This document shows positions 18,194 to 27,202 of a stretch of DNA of 64,000 nucleotides, in pieces. The notes beneath the pieces are model-generated. The model had not been told where the DNA came from. It saw only the letters and a program-made list of their open reading frames with translations, and did no database searches. Positions within the stretch are counted from its first letter, which is position 1; every line of letters starts with the position of its first letter. The translations under genes and the position numbers were made by a program. Source of the DNA: Tenacibaculum todarodis (lineage in GTDB: Bacteria > Bacteroidota > Bacteroidia > Flavobacteriales > Flavobacteriaceae); NCBI RefSeq assembly GCF_001889045.1, contig NZ_CP018155.1:2606001-2670000 (forward strand), given 5' to 3'.

Positions 18194-19059
18194 TGAAAAA
18201 TATAAACGATTTAATAGCCATTCTAGATTTAGAACAACTTTCTGAAAACACTTTCAAAGGTATTAGTAAAACTATTGGAAGCCCAAATGTTTTTGGAGGT
18301 CAAGTTGCAGCGCAAGCTTTAAATGCGGCTTATAGAACTGTAGAGGAACATAGGTTTGTACATTCATTACATTCTTATTTTTTACGTGCTGGAAATTTGC
18401 TAAAACCTATTCTTTTTGAAGTAGAAAACTTAAGAGATGGACGTAGTTTTTCTACAAGAAGAGTAACTGCTTTACAAGATGATAAAGCTATTTTTATTAT
18501 GGCAGCATCATTTCAAATTGTAGAAGATGGTCATGATTATCAGAAAGAAATAATTACAGATATAGCACAACCAGAAGATTTATTAAGTTGGACAGAAATG
18601 GTAGATAAATACGAAGATATTTTACCAAAACCAATGCTTTCATATTTAAGTATTGATAGACCTGTAGCGTTTAAACCGACGCAAATTTTAAACCCGTTTG
18701 AACAAAAAGATTTACCAGCAGAAGAAAATGTTTGGTTTAAGTTGAAAGGAACTATTCCTTCAGATATTTCTTTACCTTTAAAGCATCAATTATTAGCTTA
18801 TATATCTGATTATCCAATACTAAACGCAGTATTAAAACCTCATGGAAGTAAAGCGCATTATGGTAATACACAAATGGCGAGTTTAGATCATTCTATGTGG
18901 TTTTACAGAGATTTTGACTTTGATGATTGGATGTTGTTTACTGCGGAAGCTCCAAATACTTTTGGTGCAAGAGGTTTCTCTAGAGGAAATATTTTCTCTC
19001 GCGATGGAAAACTAATTGCTTCTGTAGCACAAGAAGGTTTAATACGACCAAAAAGATAA
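18193..19059 (+). CDS. tesB: Acyl-CoA thioesterase II (TesB family)
   Basis: 288 residues, the family length. A double hot-dog fold is predicted: NVFGGQVAAQALNAA and HSLHSYFLRAG in the first half, ASLDHSMWFYRDF and APNTFGARGFSRG in the second. The catalytic Asp/Thr/Gln set of TesB is expected near D231 (SLDHS). It hydrolyses acyl-CoA to fatty acid and CoA. Translationally coupled to the acyltransferase gene before it. Confidence 0.93.
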   Translation: MKNINDLIAILDLEQLSENTFKGISKTIGSPNVFGGQVAAQALNAAYRTVEEHRFVHSLHSYFLRAGNLLKPILFEVENLRDGRSFSTRRVTALQDDKAIFIMAASFQIVEDGHDYQKEIITDIAQPEDLLSWTEMVDKYEDILPKPMLSYLSIDRPVAFKPTQILNPFEQKDLPAEENVWFKLKGTIPSDISLPLKHQLLAYISDYPILNAVLKPHGSKAHYGNTQMASLDHSMWFYRDFDFDDWMLFTAEAPNTFGARGFSRGNIFSRDGKLIASVAQEGLIRPKR

Positions 19060-19118
19060 GAATTGTAATTTCTAACGTGTTTAGGAATCTCAACATAAAT
19101 AAGAACTAACATTAAAAA

Positions 19119-19145
19119 GATTCCTGCTTGCGCAGGAATGACAAA
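19119..19145. repeat. REP-like palindrome, copy 1
   Basis: GATTCCTGC-TTGC-GCAGGAATGACAAA forms an 8-bp stem. The same unit occurs, inverted and with changes that keep pairing, at 34188-34214 and inside the repeat at 61559-61584. Confidence 0.75.
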
Positions 19146-19151
19146 GTTATT

Positions 19152-19493
19152 ATGAGCCCATTTGTTTACGTTTTATCTATAAACGGATTACTATTTTTAT
19201 TAAGTATTATTTTTTATTTTTTTCCACCAAAAAAAATAAATGCATTGTATGGATATCGAACTCAAAAGGCAATATTAAATGAAGATATTTGGGAATTTGC
19301 TAATTCTTTTTTTACAAAACAGTTTGTAAAGTTTTCTGCTATTTCTTTTGTATTCGCTTTGCTTTTAGTGTATTTAAAACCATTAATTTCTTGGCAACCA
19401 ATGGCGTTAATGATATTGTCTTTAGCGGTTTCTGTTATTAAAACAGAACAAGCACTAAATAAGAACTTCGATGATGAAGGGAAACGAAAGTAG
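19152..19493 (+). CDS. SdpI-family membrane protein
   Basis: 113 residues from the ATG at 19152 (MSPFVYVLS). A longer reading from a TTG at 19128 would begin inside the REP-like palindrome, so I reject it. Three hydrophobic helices are predicted. The SdpI signature YGYRTQKA and the following EDIWEFAN (near 35-55) are clear. SdpI in Bacillus protects against the SdpC toxin; in other phyla the role is unknown. Confidence 0.8.
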   Translation: MSPFVYVLSINGLLFLLSIIFYFFPPKKINALYGYRTQKAILNEDIWEFANSFFTKQFVKFSAISFVFALLLVYLKPLISWQPMALMILSLAVSVIKTEQALNKNFDDEGKRK

Positions 19494-19501
19494 CGGAGTT
19501 G

Positions 19502-19583
19502 TGTATTAGCGATAGAAGTGGCATCCTTTTCTGAAGAATGAAGAAAAGATAAAACGGATAGCGCGGCCCGAAGGGAATACCCT
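19502..19583 (+). repeat. Two-hairpin intergenic repeat, copy 2
   Basis: Shared core GCGATAGAAGTGGCATCC, hairpin 1 (CTTTTCT / AGAAAAG), spacer AACGGATAGCG and a short hairpin 2 (CCCGAAGGG), ending AATACCC. It aligns with the copy at 61521-61669. It fills the gap between two convergent genes and reaches the TAG stop of the receptor gene. Confidence 0.75.
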
Positions 19584-22062
19584 AAAAATTAATTAATAAA
19601 CTTAACGATAAATTTCGTCCTGGAGCAGAAACACCTGAAGCAAATTCACGATAATGTTGATCTAAAATATTATCTAAACGTGCCATAACAGAAAAGTTTT
19701 CACTCATAGTATAACTTCCGTTTAAACCTAAAGTAAACCAACTTGGTGAGCCGTAATATTTGTCTGTGTCTTCTGTAGCATTTGCATCTACAATTGGGGT
19801 TAAATCGTGATTGTCAATTCCTTCCGTAATATTAAAATCAGTAATATCTTTTTTGCTATTAAATCTAATTCTAGCTCCTAAAGATAATTTATCTCTTTTG
19901 TAACTTACATCAAATTGACCAAATAAAGGTGGAATTGATGACATAGGTTCTTCTGTGTCATAAGTTCTTCCTTTAGTGTATGTAATAAAACCAGATGTTT
20001 TAAAGTTGTTGGTTATTCTTCCTTCATAGCTTGCAGTAATTCCGGTTATGTAAGCAGTTCCTTTATTCTGGTTATTAACTGCATTTCCAAACTCGCCATC
20101 AAATTCTACCTGTTTTATTGTTCCGTTGGTGTTGTACACAAAATCTCTTTGAATATAATTGTCTAATAATGTATAATACATATTTGCACCAAAACGGAAC
20201 CTTCTGTCGTTAAAATATTTTTGAACACCAATTTCTGCATTATAAGCAAACTCTGGTTTAACATCAATATTTGGTATGGTAACATTGCCGCTTTTTTCTC
20301 TAATTCTGCCTACATCATCAATATTAGGAGATCGAAATCCAGAAGAAATTACACTATTTAGTTGCCAATTCTTATTCGGTTTATACACGTAACCAATAGT
20401 TGCTGTTACTGCGGAATTGTTTGTTTCTACTTCATTTTTAGGTAAAGTGATAAAAGTTTCATCAATCCACTTTGCATTTAGTTGTGTGTTTGTAAAACGT
20501 AAACCAGTGTTTAAAGTTGAAGTTTTACTTAAATCTTGTCTATAATCTACATAAGCAGCAGCACTAAAGTAACTGCTTCCGCCATCTGGATAACGAGATT
20601 GTACTTTGAAGTCATCTGAAAAACCATTAATATTTTCGTTAGAAATGTTTAAGATTTTTCCGTAGGAATTTGAAGCAACATCATTGTATGCAAATTCAAA
20701 ACCGTATCCTAAATTTCTACTTTTCGCAAGCGGAACAGTAAAATCTCCATTTACACTAAACACATTTACAGTTTCTTCTCTGTAAGATCTATCTAAACTT
20801 CCAAATTTTCGTTGAATTCTACTTTCTTTTAAGTTTTGATAAGCAAAAGTAATAGTTCCTTTGTCTAACCAGTTCTTCTCAGGATTTATGATCAACTGAG
20901 GAGAAATTAGCAACCTTTGTTGCGGTCCGTAATACCATTCTGCAAATTTTAATGAAGAATTATCGGTTTCGTCTTTTAACTCGGTAAGTCTATCAAAACG
21001 AGGAATATTTGATGAAGTAGAATATTGTAAGTTGATGTTTAAATCTGTCTTTTTAGACAATGGAACAAAGAACTTCTGCAACACATCTGTTTGAGAATAG
21101 CCAGTGTTTCTTTGTAGATTTACATCTTTATTTTCTGTTGGGTTTTCAGCATAATTTCCATTTATATTTTCTGAATAAAAATGTACTTTTCCCCAGTTAT
21201 CAAAACCATGAGATCTATTTTCTCCCATTTGTAAATCGCCAAAATCACTATAAGAAATACTTGTTAAACTTGCCCAATTATCAAAACTTAATTCAGCTGT
21301 AACATTGGTTGTTGTTTCTTGATTTACAGTTGAATATCTAGAGAATAATTGACTTGATATTTCAGTTTCATCAGATAGTTTAGGAGTTTTAGTATAATAA
21401 TGAATTACGCCACCTAAAGCATCTGATCCATAAATTACAGAAGAAGGCCCAAAAATAACTTCGGTTCTTTTTAATAAATTTGGACTCACAGTTATGGCGC
21501 TTTGTAAATGCCCTTTTCTATAAATTGCATTATTCATTCTAACACCGTCTACAACCAATAAAACACGATTACTTTCCATACCTCTCAGCACTGGACTTCC
21601 TCCTCCAAATTGAGATTTTTGAACTTTAATTCCAGGAACTGAAGCCAATAAATCTGCCGATGTTTGTGGAGATTCTTTTTGGATGTCTTTAAGTGAAATT
21701 ACAGCAATTTGCTCTGCAATTCTGTTGGCTTTTTCTTTGTTTTTAAATACAGATAAAACAATTTCATTTAATTGTTCAGATTCTTTATTAAGATAAACTA
21801 TGTAGTTGTTAGCTTTTATCGTTGTTTTTTTTTGTTTTAATTCAGCATAAGAAATATGTGAAAAAAAGATAATTTCATTTTTGTTAAATGATGAAATATC
21901 AATAAAACCATTATCGTCAGAAATTGACGATTTTGTCTTATTTTTGTTAAAAACTGACACATTTTTAATGATTTTACCTGTTTCTTGGTCTAAAATCTTC
22001 GCTTTTTGCGAAAATCCTATAAAAGAAAAGAGTGTGAAAAAAGTAATAAATAAGGCTCTCAT
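19582..22062 (-). CDS. TonB-dependent receptor, hemoglobin/heme-type
   Basis: 826 residues. Signal peptide 1-18. A carboxypeptidase-regulatory-like domain (about 20-95) is followed by a plug (about 110-230) with SADLLASVPGIKVQKSQFGG, SPVLRGMESNRVLLVVDG and VIYGSDALGG. The barrel ends in Phe (LSLLINF). The plug sequence RGMESNRVLLVVDGVRMNNA resembles heme/hemoglobin and lactoferrin receptors (HmuR/HutA type), though the substrate is inferred only. It starts with no gap after recO, which suggests cotranscription with porZ and recO. Confidence 0.87.
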   Translation of the reverse strand: MRALFITFFTLFSFIGFSQKAKILDQETGKIIKNVSVFNKNKTKSSISDDNGFIDISSFNKNEIIFFSHISYAELKQKKTTIKANNYIVYLNKESEQLNEIVLSVFKNKEKANRIAEQIAVISLKDIQKESPQTSADLLASVPGIKVQKSQFGGGSPVLRGMESNRVLLVVDGVRMNNAIYRKGHLQSAITVSPNLLKRTEVIFGPSSVIYGSDALGGVIHYYTKTPKLSDETEISSQLFSRYSTVNQETTTNVTAELSFDNWASLTSISYSDFGDLQMGENRSHGFDNWGKVHFYSENINGNYAENPTENKDVNLQRNTGYSQTDVLQKFFVPLSKKTDLNINLQYSTSSNIPRFDRLTELKDETDNSSLKFAEWYYGPQQRLLISPQLIINPEKNWLDKGTITFAYQNLKESRIQRKFGSLDRSYREETVNVFSVNGDFTVPLAKSRNLGYGFEFAYNDVASNSYGKILNISNENINGFSDDFKVQSRYPDGGSSYFSAAAYVDYRQDLSKTSTLNTGLRFTNTQLNAKWIDETFITLPKNEVETNNSAVTATIGYVYKPNKNWQLNSVISSGFRSPNIDDVGRIREKSGNVTIPNIDVKPEFAYNAEIGVQKYFNDRRFRFGANMYYTLLDNYIQRDFVYNTNGTIKQVEFDGEFGNAVNNQNKGTAYITGITASYEGRITNNFKTSGFITYTKGRTYDTEEPMSSIPPLFGQFDVSYKRDKLSLGARIRFNSKKDITDFNITEGIDNHDLTPIVDANATEDTDKYYGSPSWFTLGLNGSYTMSENFSVMARLDNILDQHYREFASGVSAPGRNLSLSLLINF

Positions 22063-22785
22063 TTAACTAAAAACTGTTTCTAAAATTGCTAAAGATTTTG
22101 GTGTTCTAAAACCGTCCAAATGTAGTTCAAAATATTGAATTATCACTTGTAGAATTACTTGCCTTTCTTGTTTACTAAAAGACACGTTTTCTATAGCATC
22201 AAAATTTATGCCTAAAAGCTTTTTAAAGAGTGCTAATTTGTCTCCAGAAATAGTTAGTTTTTCGTGAGTTGCATCCGTAAAATTTCCTTCAAGTAAATTA
22301 AAGCCATCTTTATGCTTATTAGATACATCTGGGTAGAACCCTAAAAAGTGTGATAAATTCAATAAAAATAATAAGTGAAAATTAGAAACTGTTTCATGTG
22401 TGTCTAACCACAAAATTGCATTTTCTAAATAAGAAAAAAAACGAATATTTTTTTCTTCTTCTTGAATGCAACTAGATAAAACTTCAGACAGAAATAAAAC
22501 GATAGATTGCTTTACAATATCTTGATAAATTGTATTGTATTGATGTAAAACAGTAGCGTCTTTTAAGGTGTGTAAAGTAGATTTTTGTTTGTGTGTAGCT
22601 TCTATTTTTAATTGGGTAAGTGGTTGAAAATATGCAGGTTTTAAATTTCCTTTTTTAAATTTTAAAACACCTCTAATTAAATAAGATTTTAAGCCTTCTT
22701 GTTCTGTAAAACATTTTACGATAAGACTAGAATCGGAATATTTTAGAGCACTAATAACAATTGCTTTGGTTGAAATTACAGCCAT
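22063..22785 (-). CDS. recO: DNA repair protein RecO
   Basis: 240 residues. The N-terminal OB fold (1-80: TKAIVISALKYSDSSLIVKCFTE, KSYLIRGVLKFKKGNLKPAYFQPL) and the helical C-terminal region match RecO. It loads RecA with RecR during recombinational repair. It starts exactly where porZ ends and ends exactly where the receptor gene begins. The zinc-finger cysteines seen in some RecO proteins are absent, as is common in Bacteroidota. Confidence 0.93.
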   Translation of the reverse strand: MAVISTKAIVISALKYSDSSLIVKCFTEQEGLKSYLIRGVLKFKKGNLKPAYFQPLTQLKIEATHKQKSTLHTLKDATVLHQYNTIYQDIVKQSIVLFLSEVLSSCIQEEEKNIRFFSYLENAILWLDTHETVSNFHLLFLLNLSHFLGFYPDVSNKHKDGFNLLEGNFTDATHEKLTISGDKLALFKKLLGINFDAIENVSFSKQERQVILQVIIQYFELHLDGFRTPKSLAILETVFS

Positions 22786-25113
22786 TTAATTAACAATTGC
22801 AATTTTTGTTGTGGTAGTTTCTGAAGCATCATCATTAGAAAGTAAAACTATATAAACACCAGATGCGACTTTATTTCCGGCTAAATTTCGTTTGTTCCAA
22901 ACTACTTTTCCTCCCTGTAGTTCTTGACCTTCTACAACATTAGTTTCGTAAACTAAATTACCAGCAACGTCTAAAATTTTAACATTAGTTCCTTTAGGTA
23001 AATGAGTTCCGTTTCTACCATCAATTGTTACGGTACTATGATTATTTAATGCAGGATTTGGATAGGCGTAAACTTCACCTAATTCATCACCAAAAGGAGA
23101 AACATTACTATTGTAAACAACTATACCTTTATCTGTTGCAAAATATACTTTTCCGGTACTATCATCTACAGCAATTTTTAATATTTTGTTAGAAGGTAGT
23201 GGTGAGTTACTGGAGTTAAAATTAGCTAATGTTGTTTGCCCATTTGGATTTGTATATAAAGCACCAGCATTTTCTGTTCCAAACCATTTGTTATCTCCGC
23301 CGTCTACAACAATACTGTTTATAGTTTCTTCTCCTAATAATTTTTTGGGGATACCATCATCTAAAATAATAACAGGTTCTGCATCATAAATGTCAGCATC
23401 AAATAAACCAGCTGCGTTATTAAAAAGTGCTAAGCCTGTAAGAGTCCCAATCCAAATTCTATTGCTTGCATCAACCGCAATTGTTCTAACGTTTGCGTTG
23501 GGCAAACTTCCTTTTGTGGGTTCTGTAATTAGAGCTCTTTTTCTATCACCGTTTTCATTATAAATAAGTGCTCCATTTCTTCTTGTAGCTACCCAAATAG
23601 AATTTGATTTATCAATTACAATTTCTCCTAAACCTGGAGCTCCATTGGTTAGTATGTCGTTTATATTTACTCCTTTCCATTGTCCAGAAGGAGTTAATTT
23701 TTTCAACTTTTCATCTACAAGAATATTTGTAATCCATAGATTTCCTTCTCTATCAAAAATAGTTCCAACAACTCTAATAGTAACTACAGCAGGGTTTGTT
23801 GCTAAAATATCTTGTATTGGACTATTGTTGTGATTGTAAAAATTTACTACTTCATCATTTTTTATTTCCAATAAACCTCCTGTTGAAACTGAGTTAACAT
23901 TTCTTGTTGATCCCATTGAACTTATAAAAACATGTTGAGTGTCATTTGGGTTGATAGTTATGTAATTAAGATCAATAACAGGAAAATCAGCATTAAACCG
24001 AGTGTTTATCCATTCACCTTCTTTGAAGTGACTATACCCTTTTTCTGCTTTATTTGGTGTAAATGTTACATCGTAACCGCCATATACAACCCATAAATTA
24101 TCTTCTTTTACAGCTATTGAAAAAGGAGCATTATTTAGCGGGCCATCAGGATGTATTTCTTCAAAATTAGCCAAACTACCTAAGGTTGTTTTTAAAACAC
24201 CAAATTCTGTTGTACCTAAATAAACATCATTATTTTCTGTGTAAGCTGTGTTTAAAATAAAGCTAAAATCAGTGGTTTGATCTATTTGTGCAATACTATT
24301 AATGTTAATGTCATACAAAACAATATACGTTGTTAACGATACAGATAAGTGGGTGTTAGAGCTTTTAAATCCTCTTATTGGTTCTAGAAAATCTCTTATT
24401 AATATTGTATTGTTACCGTCTAGTCTTTGTAAACTTGTGTTGAGAGTAGTGTATATGTTGTTGTTAAATACAGTAATTTTTTTAAAAGTATTGGTTGATG
24501 AAATTTGTTGCCAATTATTAAAATCAATTAAATTTGGGTTATTAACATCCGCAAAATAGATACCTGTATTTGTTGCGGCATAAATAGTGTTGTTTAAAAC
24601 CGTAGTTTGATTTACATTAACTTCGGAAGAATTTTGACCAATAAAAAAAGTATCTCCAAATTCTACGCGGTCAATATCATATTCAATTAAAGCAAAAGGA
24701 GTTGAAAGGTAAAGTTTATTCTCATGCTCATAAATATCATTAATTCTTTTAGAACCGGTTTGATTAAAACCAACAATATCCGCAGAAACAGTAATGCTGC
24801 CATCTGCATCTACAACTTCTATTAATCCGTTTTCATAACCAATTACCAGTCTGTCAAAAGTTTTATTATAATGAATTGCTGAAGTGGTTTCTCCAGACAA
24901 TCCTTGTACAGAAGATAGTTTATTGGTTCCTTGAGTTTGCGTATTATAAATAAAAACAGCATTGTCTGCCATTGCATAAATTACTTCGTCTACTTTTATA
25001 AAATCCTTTACATTATTGTAAGAAAAAAAATCTTCCCAACGATCGCTATAATCAGTTTGAGAGTTGGCTAGAAAGCTAAAAGATAGGAATATAAATAGTA
25101 CTAATTTCTTCAT
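22786..25113 (-). CDS. porZ: Type IX secretion protein PorZ
   Basis: 775 residues from the ATG at 25113 (MKKLVLFIFLSFSFLANS, a clear signal peptide). An upstream in-frame ATG at 25179 would overlap the divergent CYTH gene and spoil the signal peptide. Repeated two-component-regulator propeller blades (for example IWVATRRNGALIYNENG, IWIGTLTGLALFN, KWFGTENAGALY) cover most of it. The C-terminal about 85 residues form a CTD-like beta sandwich (EVYAYPNPALNN, GVYIVLLSND). PorZ acts with PorU, PorV and PorQ in the surface attachment complex. Location next to recO is typical. Confidence 0.92.
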   Translation of the reverse strand: MKKLVLFIFLSFSFLANSQTDYSDRWEDFFSYNNVKDFIKVDEVIYAMADNAVFIYNTQTQGTNKLSSVQGLSGETTSAIHYNKTFDRLVIGYENGLIEVVDADGSITVSADIVGFNQTGSKRINDIYEHENKLYLSTPFALIEYDIDRVEFGDTFFIGQNSSEVNVNQTTVLNNTIYAATNTGIYFADVNNPNLIDFNNWQQISSTNTFKKITVFNNNIYTTLNTSLQRLDGNNTILIRDFLEPIRGFKSSNTHLSVSLTTYIVLYDININSIAQIDQTTDFSFILNTAYTENNDVYLGTTEFGVLKTTLGSLANFEEIHPDGPLNNAPFSIAVKEDNLWVVYGGYDVTFTPNKAEKGYSHFKEGEWINTRFNADFPVIDLNYITINPNDTQHVFISSMGSTRNVNSVSTGGLLEIKNDEVVNFYNHNNSPIQDILATNPAVVTIRVVGTIFDREGNLWITNILVDEKLKKLTPSGQWKGVNINDILTNGAPGLGEIVIDKSNSIWVATRRNGALIYNENGDRKRALITEPTKGSLPNANVRTIAVDASNRIWIGTLTGLALFNNAAGLFDADIYDAEPVIILDDGIPKKLLGEETINSIVVDGGDNKWFGTENAGALYTNPNGQTTLANFNSSNSPLPSNKILKIAVDDSTGKVYFATDKGIVVYNSNVSPFGDELGEVYAYPNPALNNHSTVTIDGRNGTHLPKGTNVKILDVAGNLVYETNVVEGQELQGGKVVWNKRNLAGNKVASGVYIVLLSNDDASETTTTKIAIVN

Positions 25114-25121
25114 AAAGTATT

Positions 25122-25129
25122 CAAAGATA
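25122..25129 (-). promoter_or_regulatory. -7 element of the porZ operon
   Basis: On the minus strand TATCTTTG, an exact TAnnTTTG match, 8 nt before the porZ ATG. This supports the choice of the downstream start. Confidence 0.55.
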
Positions 25130-25183
25130 TTTAATAATAACGATAAAAAAGGATACATTCGTACAAATTTGATTTGCATTTTT

Positions 25184-25654
25184 ATGGCGTTAGAAATAGA
25201 ACGAAAATTTTTGGTTAATTCAGATAGCTTTAAAGAAGAAGCCTATCAAAAAAACTATATAAAACAAGGTTTTTTAAATTCTAATAAAAACAGAACTGTT
25301 CGTATAAGAATTATGGACGATAAAGGTTTTTTAACCATAAAAGGGAAGTCTAATAAAAGCGGAACTTCTCGTTTTGAGTGGGAAAAAGAAATTTCTAAAA
25401 ACGAAGCTGAGGAGTTATTTTTTCTTTGTGAAAAAGGAAGCATTGAAAAATATCGCTATCTTATTAAATCTGAAAACCACATATTTGAAGTTGATCAATT
25501 TTTAGGTAAAAACCAAGGTTTAGTGGTTGCTGAAATAGAATTAAAATCAGAAAATGAGATTTTTTCAAAACCAAATTGGTTAGGAAAAGAAGTAACAGGT
25601 AAAAAAAAATATTACAATTCAAATCTTTCTAAAAAACCATTTTGTAATTGGTAA
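25184..25654 (+). CDS. CYTH-domain protein (triphosphate tunnel metalloenzyme)
   Basis: 156 residues from the ATG at 25184. The CYTH ExExK motif is E4-I-E6-R-K8. Basic strands RTVRIRIM and GFLTIKG, then the acidic strands FEVDQF and VVAEIELKSE, complete the tunnel. Small bacterial CYTH proteins often hydrolyse inorganic triphosphate. The frame remains open upstream, but that part overlaps the porZ signal peptide region and is not part of the family. Confidence 0.9.
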   Translation: MALEIERKFLVNSDSFKEEAYQKNYIKQGFLNSNKNRTVRIRIMDDKGFLTIKGKSNKSGTSRFEWEKEISKNEAEELFFLCEKGSIEKYRYLIKSENHIFEVDQFLGKNQGLVVAEIELKSENEIFSKPNWLGKEVTGKKKYYNSNLSKKPFCNW

Positions 25655-26296
25655 TTAAATGTGGTAATAGATTGCCATAAAGTGGAAAAAACTCCCACCT
25701 AAAACAAAAACATGAAAAATTGCATGGTTATATGGAAGCTTGCTAATTGAATATAAAATGGCTCCTATTGTATATGAAATTCCACCTGCAACTAAATAAA
25801 AGAAGGCGCTTTCCGAAAGACTTTCCATTAGTGGTTTTATAAAAAACATAACTTGCCAACCCATTAAAATATACAATGCTGTTGAAATTTTGTCAAATTT
25901 ACCTGTAAAAAACAGTTTTAAAATTACGCCAGATAAAGCAAAAATCCAAACAGCAATAAATAGTTGACAACCTAATTTTTCAGGCAACGCTATTAAACAA
26001 AAAGGTGAATAACTTCCAGCAATTAGAACATAAATTGCTGCATGGTCAAATATATTTAGCTTTCTTCTTATGTTAGGTTTTTTTGCTGCATGATAAAAAG
26101 TGGATGCTGCATACAAAACAATTAAGCTTAAACCGTAAATAACTAAACTTAAATGTTGCCACAGGTGATGATAATTAAAAGATTTCTGCACTAAAAAAGG
26201 TAATGCAATTACACTAAGTAATAAACCAAAACCATGTGTAAGAACATTTAAAAACTCTTCTTTTTTACTATAAAGGTGATTTAATTTCTCGCTCAT
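25655..26296 (-). CDS. Hemolysin III / PAQR family membrane protein
   Basis: 213 residues with seven predicted helices. Family residues are visible: THGFGLLLS, STFYHAAKKPNIRRKLNIFDHAAIYVLIAGSY (metal-site His and Asp) and HAIFHVFVLGGSFFHFMAI. PAQR proteins are zinc-dependent membrane hydrolases; the bacterial role is unsettled. It overlaps the end of the acyltransferase gene by 29 bp, so both are coupled and could act in lipid metabolism. Confidence 0.9.
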   Translation of the reverse strand: MSEKLNHLYSKKEEFLNVLTHGFGLLLSVIALPFLVQKSFNYHHLWQHLSLVIYGLSLIVLYAASTFYHAAKKPNIRRKLNIFDHAAIYVLIAGSYSPFCLIALPEKLGCQLFIAVWIFALSGVILKLFFTGKFDKISTALYILMGWQVMFFIKPLMESLSESAFFYLVAGGISYTIGAILYSISKLPYNHAIFHVFVLGGSFFHFMAIYYHI

Positions 26297-27059
26297 TATT
26301 AGGTCTATTTGTATCTTTCATGTACGCTTTGTTGTTATTTAATTCATTAAAAACTAAATCAAAAACTTGTTTTTTTAAAGCTTCTTTATTTTCAATTGTT
26401 AGCCCTTTTGTTTCTATTGTGTTTAATTGTTTTACTCTAAAAGTTCCTGGATGTCCTTTAAAAAAATTCCATGAAAATAAACGTTTAGCATCGTAATAAA
26501 TTTGTGTTACAATTGGCATTTGATATTCGATAGATAAACTAAACGCACCATTTGTAAAAGGTGCCAGAATAACATTTTCTGTTGGCACCAAACCTTCAGG
26601 GAAAATAGCAATACTTAAACCAGATTCTAATCGTTTTTTAATTCTAGCATATACTTGTTTTCTGCTTTTAGGATCATTTCTATCAACCATTACGACTGCT
26701 TTTTTATAGAAAAACCCAAAAATAGGAAGTTTTACTAATTCTTTTTTCCCAACAAATAAAAGTGGATTTTTATTCATAGCAATCATTATCCATGGATCTA
26801 ATAAAGAGGCATGGTTTGCAACAAACATGTAGCTTTTCTTTGGATTTAATTTTTCTTTTTTATCAATTTTTAAACGGAAACCCATTCCGTAGATTAAGAA
26901 AAAAGACCAAATTCTTATCATTTTCCAAAATGAATTATAGTACTTTTCATCAGATAAAAGCACTAATAAAAATGGAATCATTACAAGAACTGAGACAATC
27001 ATGAGTAAATAAAACCAAATTCGCCAAATTAATCGAAAAGGGTAAAGTAGGTATTTCAT
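26268..27059 (-). CDS. PlsC-like lysophospholipid acyltransferase
   Basis: 263 residues. Membrane helices at about 10-35 and 48-60. Acyltransferase block I is NHASLLDPW (H83, D88), block II contains DRNDPKSRKQ, and block III is FPEG (153-156). It probably makes phosphatidic acid from lysophosphatidic acid. It overlaps the PAQR gene at its 3' end. Confidence 0.9.
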   Translation of the reverse strand: MKYLLYPFRLIWRIWFYLLMIVSVLVMIPFLLVLLSDEKYYNSFWKMIRIWSFFLIYGMGFRLKIDKKEKLNPKKSYMFVANHASLLDPWIMIAMNKNPLLFVGKKELVKLPIFGFFYKKAVVMVDRNDPKSRKQVYARIKKRLESGLSIAIFPEGLVPTENVILAPFTNGAFSLSIEYQMPIVTQIYYDAKRLFSWNFFKGHPGTFRVKQLNTIETKGLTIENKEALKKQVFDLVFNELNNNKAYMKDTNRPNNEREIKSPL

Positions 27060-27176
27060 CTATTTAGTACTTGTTATACAGTAGTTTAACTGCGTTTGTT
27101 GTAGCGTTTTTTATTTATTAAATGCTCATTATGAGCTTTCATAAATGCTAATGTAGTAATATTCTTTATGTTTGAT

Positions 27177-27184
27177 TATTTTTG
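27177..27184 (+). promoter_or_regulatory. -7 element of trpS
   Basis: TATTTTTG fits TAnnTTTG and ends 18 nt before the ATG at 27203. It covers the alternative TTG at 27182, which argues against that earlier start. Confidence 0.5.
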
Positions 27185-27202
27185 CTATTCAAAATAACAG
27201 AA

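Noticed and set aside
19128..19151. Longer start of the SdpI-like gene at TTG 19128
   Set aside because: The extra eight codons come from the REP-like palindrome; the ATG at 19152 gives a family-like start.
25114..25179. N-terminal extension of PorZ
   Set aside because: It covers the -7 element and would place residues before a perfect signal peptide.
25064..25183. N-terminal extension of the CYTH protein
   Set aside because: It overlaps the porZ signal peptide region on the other strand and precedes the family start MALEIERK.
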